From an uncultured Clostridia bacterium (GTDB taxonomy: Bacteria; Bacillota; Clostridia; TANB77; CAG-508), in contig CAKOPZ010000005.1 of NCBI GenBank assembly GCA_934101145.1, positions 10,889-74,888 of the forward strand: a stretch of 64,000 nucleotides of DNA, in the 5' to 3' direction. This document shows positions 1-7,148 of the stretch, one piece after another; positions within the stretch are counted from its first letter, which is position 1, and each line of letters opens with the position of its first letter. The notes below the pieces were generated by a model. The model was given only the letters and a program-made list of their open reading frames with translations, searched no databases and had not been told where the DNA came from. A program made the position numbers and the translations under genes.

Positions 1-907
1 TAATAGTGGTTCAGGTGGAGGAACAACAAAACCTGAAGAAGGAATAACAGCAACAGTAGAAGGAAAGACAGTAACAATAACAAAAGATAATGTAGCAGAT
101 TATTTAGGAAGAGTAGTAACAAACTATAAGCCAACATCAACAACAGTAACAGTAGGAAAAAAAGAATATACAGTATCAAATAATTACAGATTATATTATA
201 TAGATTTTGAAAAAAAATATAATAAAGATGAAGTATCAGTATTTTTGAAGGCAGATTGTACAGGTAATATATATGCATTAGGACAAGATACAACAGCATC
301 AACAGCAGACAATGTAAAAATCAAGGCATTAAATCCATCATTATATAAGGATGGAGTAACAGCGCCAGCAGCAAGTCAAGCCAATATGAAAGCAGTAACA
401 TTTTTAACAAATACAAGTAATTGGTCAAGCTTAAAAACAGGAGCAAGCCTAGCAGATAAAGTAAATTATGTAGTAGGTGCACCAAGTGTAGAGATGATGA
501 TGGATAGTTATAATACAAAGTATGGATTAACAGGAAAAACACCAAATACAGGAACATTAACAGCAGATACAGCAAGAGCAAAATTATTCTATCAATATCC
601 AACAACGATAGATAGTAATAACTATGGATATGCGGTAGGCCCATGTAATAAAAGGTCAGATAAAAATGAATATAATTATTATACATCAGATTACTCAGTA
701 AAAACAGATTCAGCAATAGACAGTATGTATTATCCAGGTAGTGGAAACTATTACTGGTTGGCGTCTCCTTCGGCTTCCTACGATTTCTGTGTGCTCAATG
801 TGGACTGTCGCTTCGGGGGCCAAGTGTGCAACTGCAGCTGTAACAACAGTATTGCGCTTTGTCCGCTAGTTTCTCTTAAGTCTACAGTCTCTCTACAACT
901 ACAGTAG
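1..907 (+). CDS. DGR-diversified surface protein, copy 1 (5' end outside window)
   Basis: The frame is open from base 2 to the stop at 905-907. The 301 visible residues align end to end with the complete paralogue at 1567-2700, so the prepilin-like N terminus should lie upstream of the window. The C terminus carries the WLASPSA...CPL block typical of C-type-lectin-fold DGR targets, encoded by VR1 (755-869). Against the template at 3853 I count about 23 changes at template adenines and about 7 at other bases, so this is the most drifted copy. Its variable block is rich in Cys, from AAC to TGC and AAT to TGT changes. Surface display and ligand binding are inferred from the family. The ligand is unknown. 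Confidence 0.85.
   Translation, partial: NSGSGGGTTKPEEGITATVEGKTVTITKDNVADYLGRVVTNYKPTSTTVTVGKKEYTVSNNYRLYYIDFEKKYNKDEVSVFLKADCTGNIYALGQDTTASTADNVKIKALNPSLYKDGVTAPAASQANMKAVTFLTNTSNWSSLKTGASLADKVNYVVGAPSVEMMMDSYNTKYGLTGKTPNTGTLTADTARAKLFYQYPTTIDSNNYGYAVGPCNKRSDKNEYNYYTSDYSVKTDSAIDSMYYPGSGNYYWLASPSASYDFCVLNVDCRFGGQVCNCSCNNSIALCPLVSLKSTVSLQLQ
755..869 (+). repeat. DGR variable repeat VR1
   Basis: This 115-bp block starts at the TGG of WLASP and ends at CCGCTAG, collinear and equal in length with the template repeat 3853-3967. Most differences fall where the template has A. About seven do not, for example CTG to TTG and TTC to CTT near the end, which suggests older divergence or a different past template. 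Confidence 0.85.
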
Positions 908-930
908 AAAGTACAAAAAAGTTAACATAA

Positions 931-1188
931 AACAATCTACAACAAGCACAAAAAAATAAATTTGAAATAATGGTAACTTCGCTGGATACACCAAATAGCA
1001 TATATGATATAAAGTATAAAAATAAAGTGATTGTTATTGGAAACGAGGCAAATGGAGTGTCTAAACCTATACAAGATATGGCAGATAAAAAAGTTAAAAT
1101 TCCTATGCTTGGAAAAACAGAAAGCTTAAATGCTTCTGTCGCAGCAGGCATTATGATATATGAATATGTTAGAGGAAAGATAGTGTGA
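931..1188 (+). pseudogene. 3' fragment of a SpoU-family RNA methyltransferase
   Basis: The frame is open from 931 to the stop at 1188. From residue 14 (Met at 970) it encodes the C-terminal part of the SpoU/TrmH SAM-dependent RNA 2'-O-methyltransferase fold: a VIVIGNEANGVS stretch (motif 2) and KIPMLGKTESLNASVAAGI (motif 3, the knotted SAM site). The family is normally about 240-270 residues, so the N-terminal RNA-binding part and the start of the catalytic domain are missing. The fragment follows the stop of DGR target 1 by only 23 bases. This suggests that the target-gene region inserted into, or recombined with, the methyltransferase gene. No ribosome site of quality precedes it. It is probably not functional. 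Confidence 0.8.
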
Positions 1189-1249
1189 ATAGGAATTTTG
1201 TGATAAACTTGTGAAAAATACACTTTTTCATATATGAAAACAATACAAA

Positions 1250-1287
1250 AATAACTCTGAATTGGCAATGAATTCAGAGTTATTTTT
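1250..1287 (+). terminator. Intrinsic terminator after the methyltransferase fragment
   Basis: The perfect 13-bp stem ATAACTCTGAATT / AATTCAGAGTTAT with a 7-nt loop is followed by TTTTT. Confidence 0.8.
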
Positions 1288-1290
1288 TGA

Positions 1291-1326
1291 TGTGGTACTT
1301 TTGGGAGAACGTTGAAAAAGTACCAC
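1291..1326. repeat. Inverted repeat GTGGTACTTTT / AAAAGTACCAC
   Basis: A hairpin of about 11 bp lies just after the terminator in an otherwise gene-free stretch (1189-1566). The AAAAGTACCAC word recurs near 42650 and 42968, so it may be a minor dispersed repeat. No function is assigned. Confidence 0.45.
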
Positions 1327-1477
1327 AAAAATACCGTGAGTGAGTAAAAATAAATGCAAGAGTAAAACATAAATTTTTATTTACAAAAAATCGACAAAGG
1401 GGTTGCTTTTTTTTGACAGTATTGGTAAAATAAGGATGTAAAATAACAATAAAGTATGCAAAAGATGAAAAATCTGC

Positions 1478-1519
1478 CAAAAATTATCGAAATTTTGCCT
1501 GTGGATTCGATAATTTTGG
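1478..1519 (+). promoter_or_regulatory. Hairpin in the presumed 5' leader of DGR target 2
   Basis: An almost perfect 14-bp stem (CCAAAAATTATCGAA / TTCGATAATTTTGG, one bulged A) with a 14-nt loop lies 48 bases before the ATG. A TTGACA (1413-1418) with a weaker TGTAAA about 18 bases downstream lies upstream and could be the promoter. A role in attenuation or RNA stability is only inferred. Confidence 0.5.
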
Positions 1520-1566
1520 ACATTTAATTTTTGTGTACTAAAGAAAAAAGGAGGAAAACGTTTAAA

Positions 1567-2700
1567 ATGAAAAACATAGTAAACAGAAGAAATAGTGGAA
1601 TAACGCTAATTGCGTTAGTTGTAACCATTGTAGTATTGATAATTCTTGCAACAGTGAGTATTAATACAGTATTAGGAGATAATGGAATAATAAAAAAAGC
1701 ACAAGAAGCTAAAGAGGCATACTCAAAAAGTGTGAAAGCAGAAGATACAGCAATGCAGAAATTACTAAATGAAATGGTACAGTATGATACTGATAATAGT
1801 GGTTCAGGTGGAGAAACAACAAAACCAGCAGAAGGAATAACAGCAACAGTAGATGGAAAGACAGTAACAATAACAAAAGACAATGTAGCAACATATTTAG
1901 GAAAAGTAGTAAGTAATTACAAGCCAACCGGAACAACAGTAGCTGTAGGAGGAACAACATATACAGTATCAAATAATTATAGATTGTATTATGTAGATTT
2001 TGAGGGAAAATATGGAGAAAAAAATGGAGTGTATTTGAAAGCAGATTGTACAAATAAAAATTATGCATTAGGACAAGATACAACAGCATCAACAGAAGAC
2101 AATATCAAAATCAAAGCATTAAATCCATCATTATATAATAAGGATGGGGTAACATCACCAGTAGCAAGTAATCCAAATATGAAAGCAGTAACATGGCTAT
2201 TAAATACAAGTAATTGGAATAGTTTAAAAACAGGGGCAGGTTTAGCAGATAAAGTAAATTATGTAGTAGGTGCACCAAGTGTAGAGATGATGTTTGATAG
2301 TTATAATACAAAGTATGGGCTAACAGGAGAAACACCAGATACAAGCGCATTAAGTGCAAGTACAGATAGAGTAAAGCTATTCTATCAATATCCAACAACG
2401 ATAGATAGTAACAATTATGGATATGCGGTAGGCCCATGTAAGGATAGTTCAAATGAAAAAAAATATTATTATTACACATCAGATTATTCAGTAAAGACAG
2501 ATGCAACAATAGACAGTATGTATTATCCAGGGGATAATCAGTATTACTGGCTGGCGTCTCCTTCGGCTCACGGCACTAGCTTTGTGCTCTATGTGGACTC
2601 CAACGGCGGGGGCTATGTGTACAACTACAACTATGGCGGCAACGGTGCGTTCTGTCCGCTAGTTTCTCTTAAGTCTACAGTCTCTCTACAACTACAGTAG
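1567..2700 (+). CDS. DGR-diversified pilin-like surface protein, copy 2
   Basis: This is a 377-residue protein. I chose the ATG at 1567 because GGAGG lies 12 bases upstream and the result is a short basic N terminus followed by G-ITLIALVVT, a class III (prepilin peptidase) signal with Ala at mature position 5 instead of the usual Glu. A hydrophobic helix (about 12-32) is followed by a charged helical stretch, a Gly/Ser/Thr linker (about 75-90), a conserved central domain, and the C-terminal lectin-like block (WLASPSA...AFCPL, about 326-362) encoded by VR2. The last 15 residues (VSLKSTVSLQLQ end) are shared by all three targets. The known role of such C-terminal blocks in other DGRs is ligand binding. 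Export and pilus or surface anchoring are inferred from the N terminus. Confidence 0.88.
   Translation: MKNIVNRRNSGITLIALVVTIVVLIILATVSINTVLGDNGIIKKAQEAKEAYSKSVKAEDTAMQKLLNEMVQYDTDNSGSGGETTKPAEGITATVDGKTVTITKDNVATYLGKVVSNYKPTGTTVAVGGTTYTVSNNYRLYYVDFEGKYGEKNGVYLKADCTNKNYALGQDTTASTEDNIKIKALNPSLYNKDGVTSPVASNPNMKAVTWLLNTSNWNSLKTGAGLADKVNYVVGAPSVEMMFDSYNTKYGLTGETPDTSALSASTDRVKLFYQYPTTIDSNNYGYAVGPCKDSSNEKKYYYYTSDYSVKTDATIDSMYYPGDNQYYWLASPSAHGTSFVLYVDSNGGGYVYNYNYGGNGAFCPLVSLKSTVSLQLQ
2548..2662 (+). repeat. DGR variable repeat VR2
   Basis: This 115-bp block is collinear with the template 3853-3967. By hand count all of about 20 differences fall at template adenines and none elsewhere, the classical signature of adenine-directed mutagenic retrohoming. 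Asn codons of the template become His, Gly, Ser, Phe, Tyr or Asp. Confidence 0.93.
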
Positions 2701-2712
2701 AAAGCTTAGAGA
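2665..2712 (+). other. Stem-loop just 3' of VR2
   Basis: The arms TCTCTTAAGTCTAC and GTAGAAAGCTTAGAGA pair with two small bulges, about 13 bp, around an 18-nt loop. The same sequence follows VR3 (32269-32316), whereas VR1 keeps only the inner TCTAC/GTAGA part. In the Bordetella phage DGR a hairpin 3' of the VR promotes retargeting. The same role here is an inference. Confidence 0.5.
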
Positions 2713-2760
2713 ACATACAAAATATAAACAGGCAAATAAAGTAATTTTAATAGTAAAACA

Positions 2761-2806
2761 GTTTGTGTATGTCCTTTTGGGCATACGCAAACAATCAAAT
2801 TTTTTT
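2761..2806 (+). terminator. Intrinsic terminator after DGR target 2
   Basis: GTTTGTGTATG-CC / GG-CATACGCAAAC form a long stem with a TTTT loop, followed by a T-rich run (ATTTTTTTAG). Confidence 0.75.
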
Positions 2807-2838
2807 AGTAACAAATTTGCAACAAAGGAGAAGTAAAA

Positions 2839-3288
2839 TTGGGTTTAGTAGAAGAAACAAAAAGAATAAAAGAAGTGCATCCAAATTATATCCTGTTATT
2901 TAAATCAGGTGAATTTTATAAGGCTTTTGGTAAAGATGCATATATACTAAGTAACTTGTTTGGATACAAAATAAAAATGGTAAAAGACAATGTTGCAACA
3001 TGTGGATTTCCTTTAAGTTCAATATATAAAGTTAGAGCAAGGATAGAAGAAAAAAGCATAAATTATATGCTTATTGATCCTAGAAATAACTATGATGTTG
3101 ATACAAAGGAAGATTTTAGAAATTTAAATGAATATGATAAGCAGTTTGAAAAGGCATATGCTAATACTAAGTGCAAAAACAAAATTCAAAATATTGCAGA
3201 TAGATTGGATATGCTTGTTGAAAAACCAAACTTCAAAGAAATTATAAGAAAGGTAGAAGACATATTAGATGAAGCAGGAGAAATTTAA
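2839..3288 (+). CDS. MutS domain I-like DGR accessory protein
   Basis: This is a 149-residue protein with a TTG start, supported by AAAGGAG eight bases upstream. Residues about 15-78 resemble the mismatch-recognition domain I of MutS: an HPNYILLFKSGEFYKAFG stretch, then CGFPLSSIYKVRARI as in the MutS GVP.H segment. The MutS Phe-X-Glu mismatch motif reads Phe26-Tyr27-Lys28, so the Glu is lost. The remainder is helical and charged. No clamp or ATPase domain is present. The gene overlaps the avd-like gene by 20 bases and precedes the template. From memory, MutS-like accessory genes have been catalogued beside other DGRs. Binding of template RNA or cDNA is a reasonable guess but is not shown here. 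Confidence 0.72.
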   Translation: MGLVEETKRIKEVHPNYILLFKSGEFYKAFGKDAYILSNLFGYKIKMVKDNVATCGFPLSSIYKVRARIEEKSINYMLIDPRNNYDVDTKEDFRNLNEYDKQFEKAYANTKCKNKIQNIADRLDMLVEKPNFKEIIRKVEDILDEAGEI

Positions 3289-3778
3289 GGTTGTTGATTT
3301 TACTAGAATGTTTGTTAAATCCCTTTCTTTTAATTTGGATAGTTTTCCGAAAAAAGAATACGAATTAAAAGAAAGAGTTAAGAAAAACGCTTATGATGTA
3401 TTGGAACTTGCATATGAAGCAAATACAACAGAAGTAATGGAACTAAAAGTAAACTTAATAAATAAAATTCTTGCAAAGCTAAGAGTTATAGATTTCTTAT
3501 TAGATATGGCAGTTGAAATGGATTTGTTGCCAAGAAAAAAATATATAAAGATGGCAAATAGTTTGGCTGATATAGAAAAGTATTCTCGTGGTTGGCTTTT
3601 AAATGTGAAAAGAGGTTTTGAAAATTTTATAGAAAGTGATCTCAGAGAGCAGATTAAGGAGCAAACTAATACAATTGTAATTGAAAAAGAGATGAAAGAT
3701 AAAAAGCTAAAATCAGAAAAGGGACCTGAAATGATTTTGCTATCTGAAAAATCAAAAAAAGAACTTAATCAGGTTTAG
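3269..3778 (+). CDS. avd: Avd-like DGR accessory protein
   Basis: This 169-residue, Lys/Glu-rich, almost entirely helical protein matches the four-helix-bundle bAvd/S23-like pattern: LKERVKKNAYDVLELAYEAN, LINKILAKLRVIDFLLDMAVEM, YIKMANSLADIEKYSRGWLL. In characterised DGRs a pentameric Avd binds the reverse transcriptase and the template RNA and is needed for cDNA synthesis. The start at 3269 overlaps the upstream gene by 20 bases, suggesting translational coupling. The C-terminal 45 residues form a charged tail. It lies immediately before the template repeat, the usual DGR order. Confidence 0.82.
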   Translation: MKQEKFKVVDFTRMFVKSLSFNLDSFPKKEYELKERVKKNAYDVLELAYEANTTEVMELKVNLINKILAKLRVIDFLLDMAVEMDLLPRKKYIKMANSLADIEKYSRGWLLNVKRGFENFIESDLREQIKEQTNTIVIEKEMKDKKLKSEKGPEMILLSEKSKKELNQV

Positions 3779-3852
3779 TAAAATGTGGATGTAATTTTAT
3801 GTATATATATAAAGACAGTAATACACAAAATTCATTAGGGGCTGGTTGAATG

Positions 3853-3967
3853 TGGCTGGCGTCTCCTTCGGCTAACAACACTAACAATGTGCTCAATGTG
3901 AACTACAACAACGGGGGCAATGTGAACAACAACAACTATAACAACAACAATGCGTTCTGTCCGCTAG
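3853..3967 (+). repeat. DGR template repeat (TR)
   Basis: This is a 115-bp non-coding copy of the VR blocks in which almost all variable codons are AAC or AAT. Flanking conserved words are TGGCTGGCGTCTCCTTCGG at the 5' side and GCGTTCTGTCCGCTAG at the 3' side. After CTAG the template diverges from the targets (ATTCTTTAAG versus TTTCTCTTAAG), which marks the likely initiation-of-mutagenic-homology boundary. It can be read in the same frame as the targets from an ATG at 3850, but there is no ribosome site and the reading runs on into unrelated sequence, so I treat it as RNA template only. Confidence 0.95.
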
Positions 3968-3987
3968 ATTCTTTAAGACTACTGTGG

Positions 3988-4016
3988 ATAATAGCAAATC
4001 AAGTGATTGCTATTAT
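3988..4016 (+). ncRNA. Hairpin in the TR-RT spacer RNA
   Basis: ATAATAGC-A-AATCA pairs with TGATTGCTATTAT: 13 bp with one bulged A and a very short loop, 21 bases after the template. In characterised DGRs the spacer 3' of the TR is structured and primes and positions cDNA synthesis. That role here is inferred. Confidence 0.55.
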
Positions 4017-4166
4017 GAGAAGATTTAGAGAAACAAACCGTGTTCCTTTAGCAATTTATTGCTACAAAAGAAAAATAGATAACGTGATTTGCTAGTAAAG
4101 ATGATATGTTAAAATCTTAGACATAGATGATAATTGAAGAGAAGTTATGTTTAGCACTGTTTTTAT

Positions 4167-4193
4167 AGAACAGGTATTATGTTCTGTTTTTTG
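4167..4193 (+). terminator. Probable intrinsic terminator between TR RNA and RT gene
   Basis: The 6-bp stem AGAACA / TGTTCT is followed by GTTTTTT. It would end a template RNA of about 0.3-0.4 kb and lower transcription into the reverse transcriptase gene. The gene-free stretch 3779-4283 otherwise holds only the template and its spacer. Confidence 0.55.
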
Positions 4194-4283
4194 GTGAATA
4201 TCGTAATTGGGCTGTCTTTATAAAAATTAAATTCCAATTATGATATTTGTTATATTAAAATTAATTTATGGTAGAGAAGTGAT

Positions 4284-5246
4284 ATGAAGAGATATTCAAA
4301 ATTATACAAGAATGTTTATAATTTAGATAATATAGAACAAGCCTTTAAAGAGGTAAGAAAAAATACACGTAATGAAAGACGTGTGTATAACATGAAACAG
4401 TATAAAGCATATTATATAAGTAATGTATATAATATGCTTTATACACGTACATACAAAGTTGGAAAGTATAATAAATTTATAATACATGAGCCTAAGGAAA
4501 GAATGATAGTAAGTCAAGGAATTATTGACAAAATAGTAAATCATTTAGTTGCAAGATATATTTTATATCCTGCGATTTTACCATGTTTATTAGATGTAAA
4601 TGTTGCAAGTAGAAAGGGACTTGGAACTGCTGCAGGTCTTAAAATTGCACAGGAGTTTAATAGAAAATGCAAGGTAAAATATGGTTCATATTATATTCTA
4701 AAGTGTGATATTTCTAAGTTTTTTAGTAGTATTAATCATGAAATTCTTAAAGAAAAAATAAAGAGAAGAATAAAAGAAAAGGAATCGCTTGATATTGTTT
4801 TTAGGATAATTGATAGTAATGAACCTGGACTTTTTATTGGTAGTATGACAAGTCAAATTTTGGCAGTATTTTATTTGAATGATTTGGATCATTTTATAAA
4901 AGAAAAATTGAAGGTAAAATATTATGTAAGATATCAGGATGACTTTTTGCTTTTTCATGAGTCAAAAGAATATTTGCAGTATTGTTATAATGAAATTAAA
5001 AAGTTTTTGGAAAATGAAAAGTTAACGCTTAATAGGAAGACAAGAATTTTTAAAAATACTGATAATTATATATTTCTAGGCAGAAATGCAAATGGTAGAT
5101 ATGTTAGATACAGAAATGTAAAAAGAAAGTTAAAGGCAAGAAGATATAAATATGAAAAAGGGCAAATTCCGCTTGGTAGTTATGTTGGAAGCTTAACTTG
5201 CTACGAGGAATTGTTAAAAAGAAAAATAGAAATGCCTGCTAAGTAG
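4284..5246 (+). CDS. DGR-type reverse transcriptase
   Basis: This is a 320-residue RT without maturase, endonuclease or integrase domains, the normal DGR size. Visible motifs in order: CDISKFFSSI with the first catalytic Asp142, IGSMTSQILAVFYLNDLDHF (185-204, the SQ-containing motif B/4 of DGR and intron-like RTs), YQDD (217-220, two catalytic Asp), and IFLGRNANG (263-271). The basic C-terminal tail (RNVKRKLKARRYKY) could bind RNA. It lies 316 bases after the template on the same strand and should copy the template RNA into adenine-mutagenised cDNA that replaces the VRs. The catalytic residues look intact, so the system may be active. Confidence 0.93.
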   Translation: MKRYSKLYKNVYNLDNIEQAFKEVRKNTRNERRVYNMKQYKAYYISNVYNMLYTRTYKVGKYNKFIIHEPKERMIVSQGIIDKIVNHLVARYILYPAILPCLLDVNVASRKGLGTAAGLKIAQEFNRKCKVKYGSYYILKCDISKFFSSINHEILKEKIKRRIKEKESLDIVFRIIDSNEPGLFIGSMTSQILAVFYLNDLDHFIKEKLKVKYYVRYQDDFLLFHESKEYLQYCYNEIKKFLENEKLTLNRKTRIFKNTDNYIFLGRNANGRYVRYRNVKRKLKARRYKYEKGQIPLGSYVGSLTCYEELLKRKIEMPAK

Positions 5247-5252
5247 AATAGA

Positions 5253-5281
5253 TTGTAAAAACTTAAAAAATGTGGTAGAAT
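5253..5281 (+). promoter_or_regulatory. Sigma-A-type promoter of aspS
   Basis: TTGTAA, 17-base spacer, TAGAAT, 36 bases before the aspS ATG. Confidence 0.6.
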
Positions 5282-5317
5282 AGTATGCGTAAGTGAAAAT
5301 GTAAGGAGAATGATATC

Positions 5318-7078
5318 ATGTATAGAAATCATAATTGTGGAGAATTAAATATAGAAAATGTTGGTCAAGAGGTTGTTTTAGCAGGATGGATTCAGAAAAT
5401 TAGAAACCTAGGTGCAATGAAATTTATAGATTTACGTGACCAATTTGGCATAACACAAATAATTATATCTGAAGATTTAAAAGAAGAAACAGATAATTTA
5501 GTTACAGAGTGTGTTATACAAGTAAAAGGAAATGTAGTTGAAAGAAGCAACAAAAATACAAAAATTCCTACAGGAGAAATTGAAATAGATGCAAAAGAAA
5601 TAACAGTGCTTGGAAAATGCAAAAATGTACTTCCTTTTGAAATCAATTCAGAAGCTGCAGGAGATGTAAGAGAAGATTTAAGACTTGAGTATAGATTTTT
5701 GGATTTAAGAAATGAAAAAATACATAACAATATTTTGCTTCGTTCTAAAATAATGAAAACAATTAGAAGAAAAATGGATGAGCTTGGATTTGCTGAAATC
5801 CAAACACCTATACTTGCAAATTCATCACCAGAAGGAGCAAGAGATTATTTAGTGCCAAGTAGATTACACCCAGGTGAATTTTATGCACTTCCTCAAGCAC
5901 CACAACAATTTAAACAATTGCTTATGGTATCTGGATTTGATAAATATTATCAAATAGCACCATGCTTTAGAGATGAAGATCCAAGAGCAGATAGAGCACC
6001 AGGTGAGTTTTATCAACTTGACTTTGAAATGAGCTTTGCAGAGCAAGAAGATGTGTTTAAGGTTTTAGAAGATGTTATACCAACTGTATTTAAAGAGCAT
6101 ACAAATTGGAAAGTTGAAGAAGGTCCATTTAAACGTATTCCATACAAAGAAGCTATGGAAAAATACGGAAGTGATAAGCCAGATTTAAGAAATCCATTGA
6201 TTATACAAGATGTATCAGATTTATTTAAGGAAAGTGAGTTTAATGCATTTAAAGGCAAAATTGTAAAAGCAATTGTTGTGGAAAATGGTGCAAGTCAAGG
6301 AAGAAAATTCTTTGATAGTATGACAGATTTTGCAAAAGAAGAAGCTGGTGCAGATGGACTTGGTTGGATAAAAGTTGACAGCGAAAATACTGTATCTGGT
6401 GGTATTTCTAAATTTGTTACAGACAAGATGTTTGCAGAGCTTTCTGACAAATATGGTGTAAAACCTAACTGTAGTGTATTCTTTATGGCAGATGAGAATT
6501 TAGAAAAAGTGCAAAAAATTGCAGGACAAATTAGAATTGAACTTGGTAAAAGATTAGATTTAATTGAAAAGAATATATATAAATTCTGCTTGATAGTAGA
6601 TTTTCCTATGTATGAATTATCAGACGAAGGAACAATTGATTTTAACCATAACCCATTTTCAATGCCACAAGGAGGAATGGATGCATTAGAGCATAAAGAT
6701 CCACTTGATATTCTTGCATATCAATATGATGTTGTTTGCAATGGATACGAAATGGCTTCTGGAGCTGTAAGAAACCACGACCCAGAGCTTATGGTAAAAG
6801 CATTTGAAATTGCAGGATATACAGAAAAAGAAGTTGAAACAAGATTTGGTGCATTGTATAATGCATTCCAATATGGAACACCACCTCATGCTGGTGCTGC
6901 TCCTGGACTTGATAGAATGGTAATGCTTATTGCTGATAGTGATAATATTAGAGAAGTTATTGCGTTCCCTAAAAACAAAAAAGCAAGAGATTTACTTATG
7001 AGAGCTCCAAATACTGTAACAGATAAGCAATTAGAAGATGTACATATTAGGGTAGTTGAAGAAGACAAAAAGAAATAA
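5318..7078 (+). CDS. aspS: Aspartyl-tRNA synthetase
   Basis: This 586-residue class II synthetase charges tRNA-Asp in the cytoplasm. An N-terminal OB-fold anticodon-binding domain (about 1-110) is followed by the catalytic core with motif 2 (YYQIAPCFRDEDPRADRAPGE), the bacterial GAD insertion (about 280-420) and motif 3 (GAAPGLDRMVMLI near the C terminus). Length is standard for the bacterial type. AAGGAGA precedes the ATG. The gene marks the resumption of core chromosome after the DGR. Confidence 0.97.
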   Translation: MYRNHNCGELNIENVGQEVVLAGWIQKIRNLGAMKFIDLRDQFGITQIIISEDLKEETDNLVTECVIQVKGNVVERSNKNTKIPTGEIEIDAKEITVLGKCKNVLPFEINSEAAGDVREDLRLEYRFLDLRNEKIHNNILLRSKIMKTIRRKMDELGFAEIQTPILANSSPEGARDYLVPSRLHPGEFYALPQAPQQFKQLLMVSGFDKYYQIAPCFRDEDPRADRAPGEFYQLDFEMSFAEQEDVFKVLEDVIPTVFKEHTNWKVEEGPFKRIPYKEAMEKYGSDKPDLRNPLIIQDVSDLFKESEFNAFKGKIVKAIVVENGASQGRKFFDSMTDFAKEEAGADGLGWIKVDSENTVSGGISKFVTDKMFAELSDKYGVKPNCSVFFMADENLEKVQKIAGQIRIELGKRLDLIEKNIYKFCLIVDFPMYELSDEGTIDFNHNPFSMPQGGMDALEHKDPLDILAYQYDVVCNGYEMASGAVRNHDPELMVKAFEIAGYTEKEVETRFGALYNAFQYGTPPHAGAAPGLDRMVMLIADSDNIREVIAFPKNKKARDLLMRAPNTVTDKQLEDVHIRVVEEDKKK

Positions 7079-7148
7079 AAATGGTACTTATAATATTGCA
7101 TAAAGGTTACAGGTAGTATTAAATGTTTTATGAAAGGTAAGAAAATAT

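Noticed and set aside
321..716. Leu/Tyr-rich minus-strand frames opposite the DGR targets (also near 1709-2092, 2111-2509, 31745-32110)
   Set aside because: They are reverse shadows of Asn/Thr/Ala-rich coding sequence, have no ribosome sites and resemble each other only because the plus-strand genes are paralogues.
970..1188. Intact small methyltransferase gene starting at the ATG 970
   Set aside because: The frame stays open and homologous upstream of that ATG, it lacks most of the catalytic domain, and no ribosome site precedes it.
3850..4095. 81-residue Asn-rich reading frame starting at the template repeat
   Set aside because: It is the template repeat read as protein. There is no ribosome site, and after the repeat it runs into unrelated sequence and hairpin-forming spacer.
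4284..5246. Reverse transcriptase considered as a group II intron or retron
   Set aside because: No maturase or endonuclease domain, no intron domain V/VI-like hairpin after it and no msr/msd-like inverted repeats upstream. An A-rich TR with matching VRs explains it.
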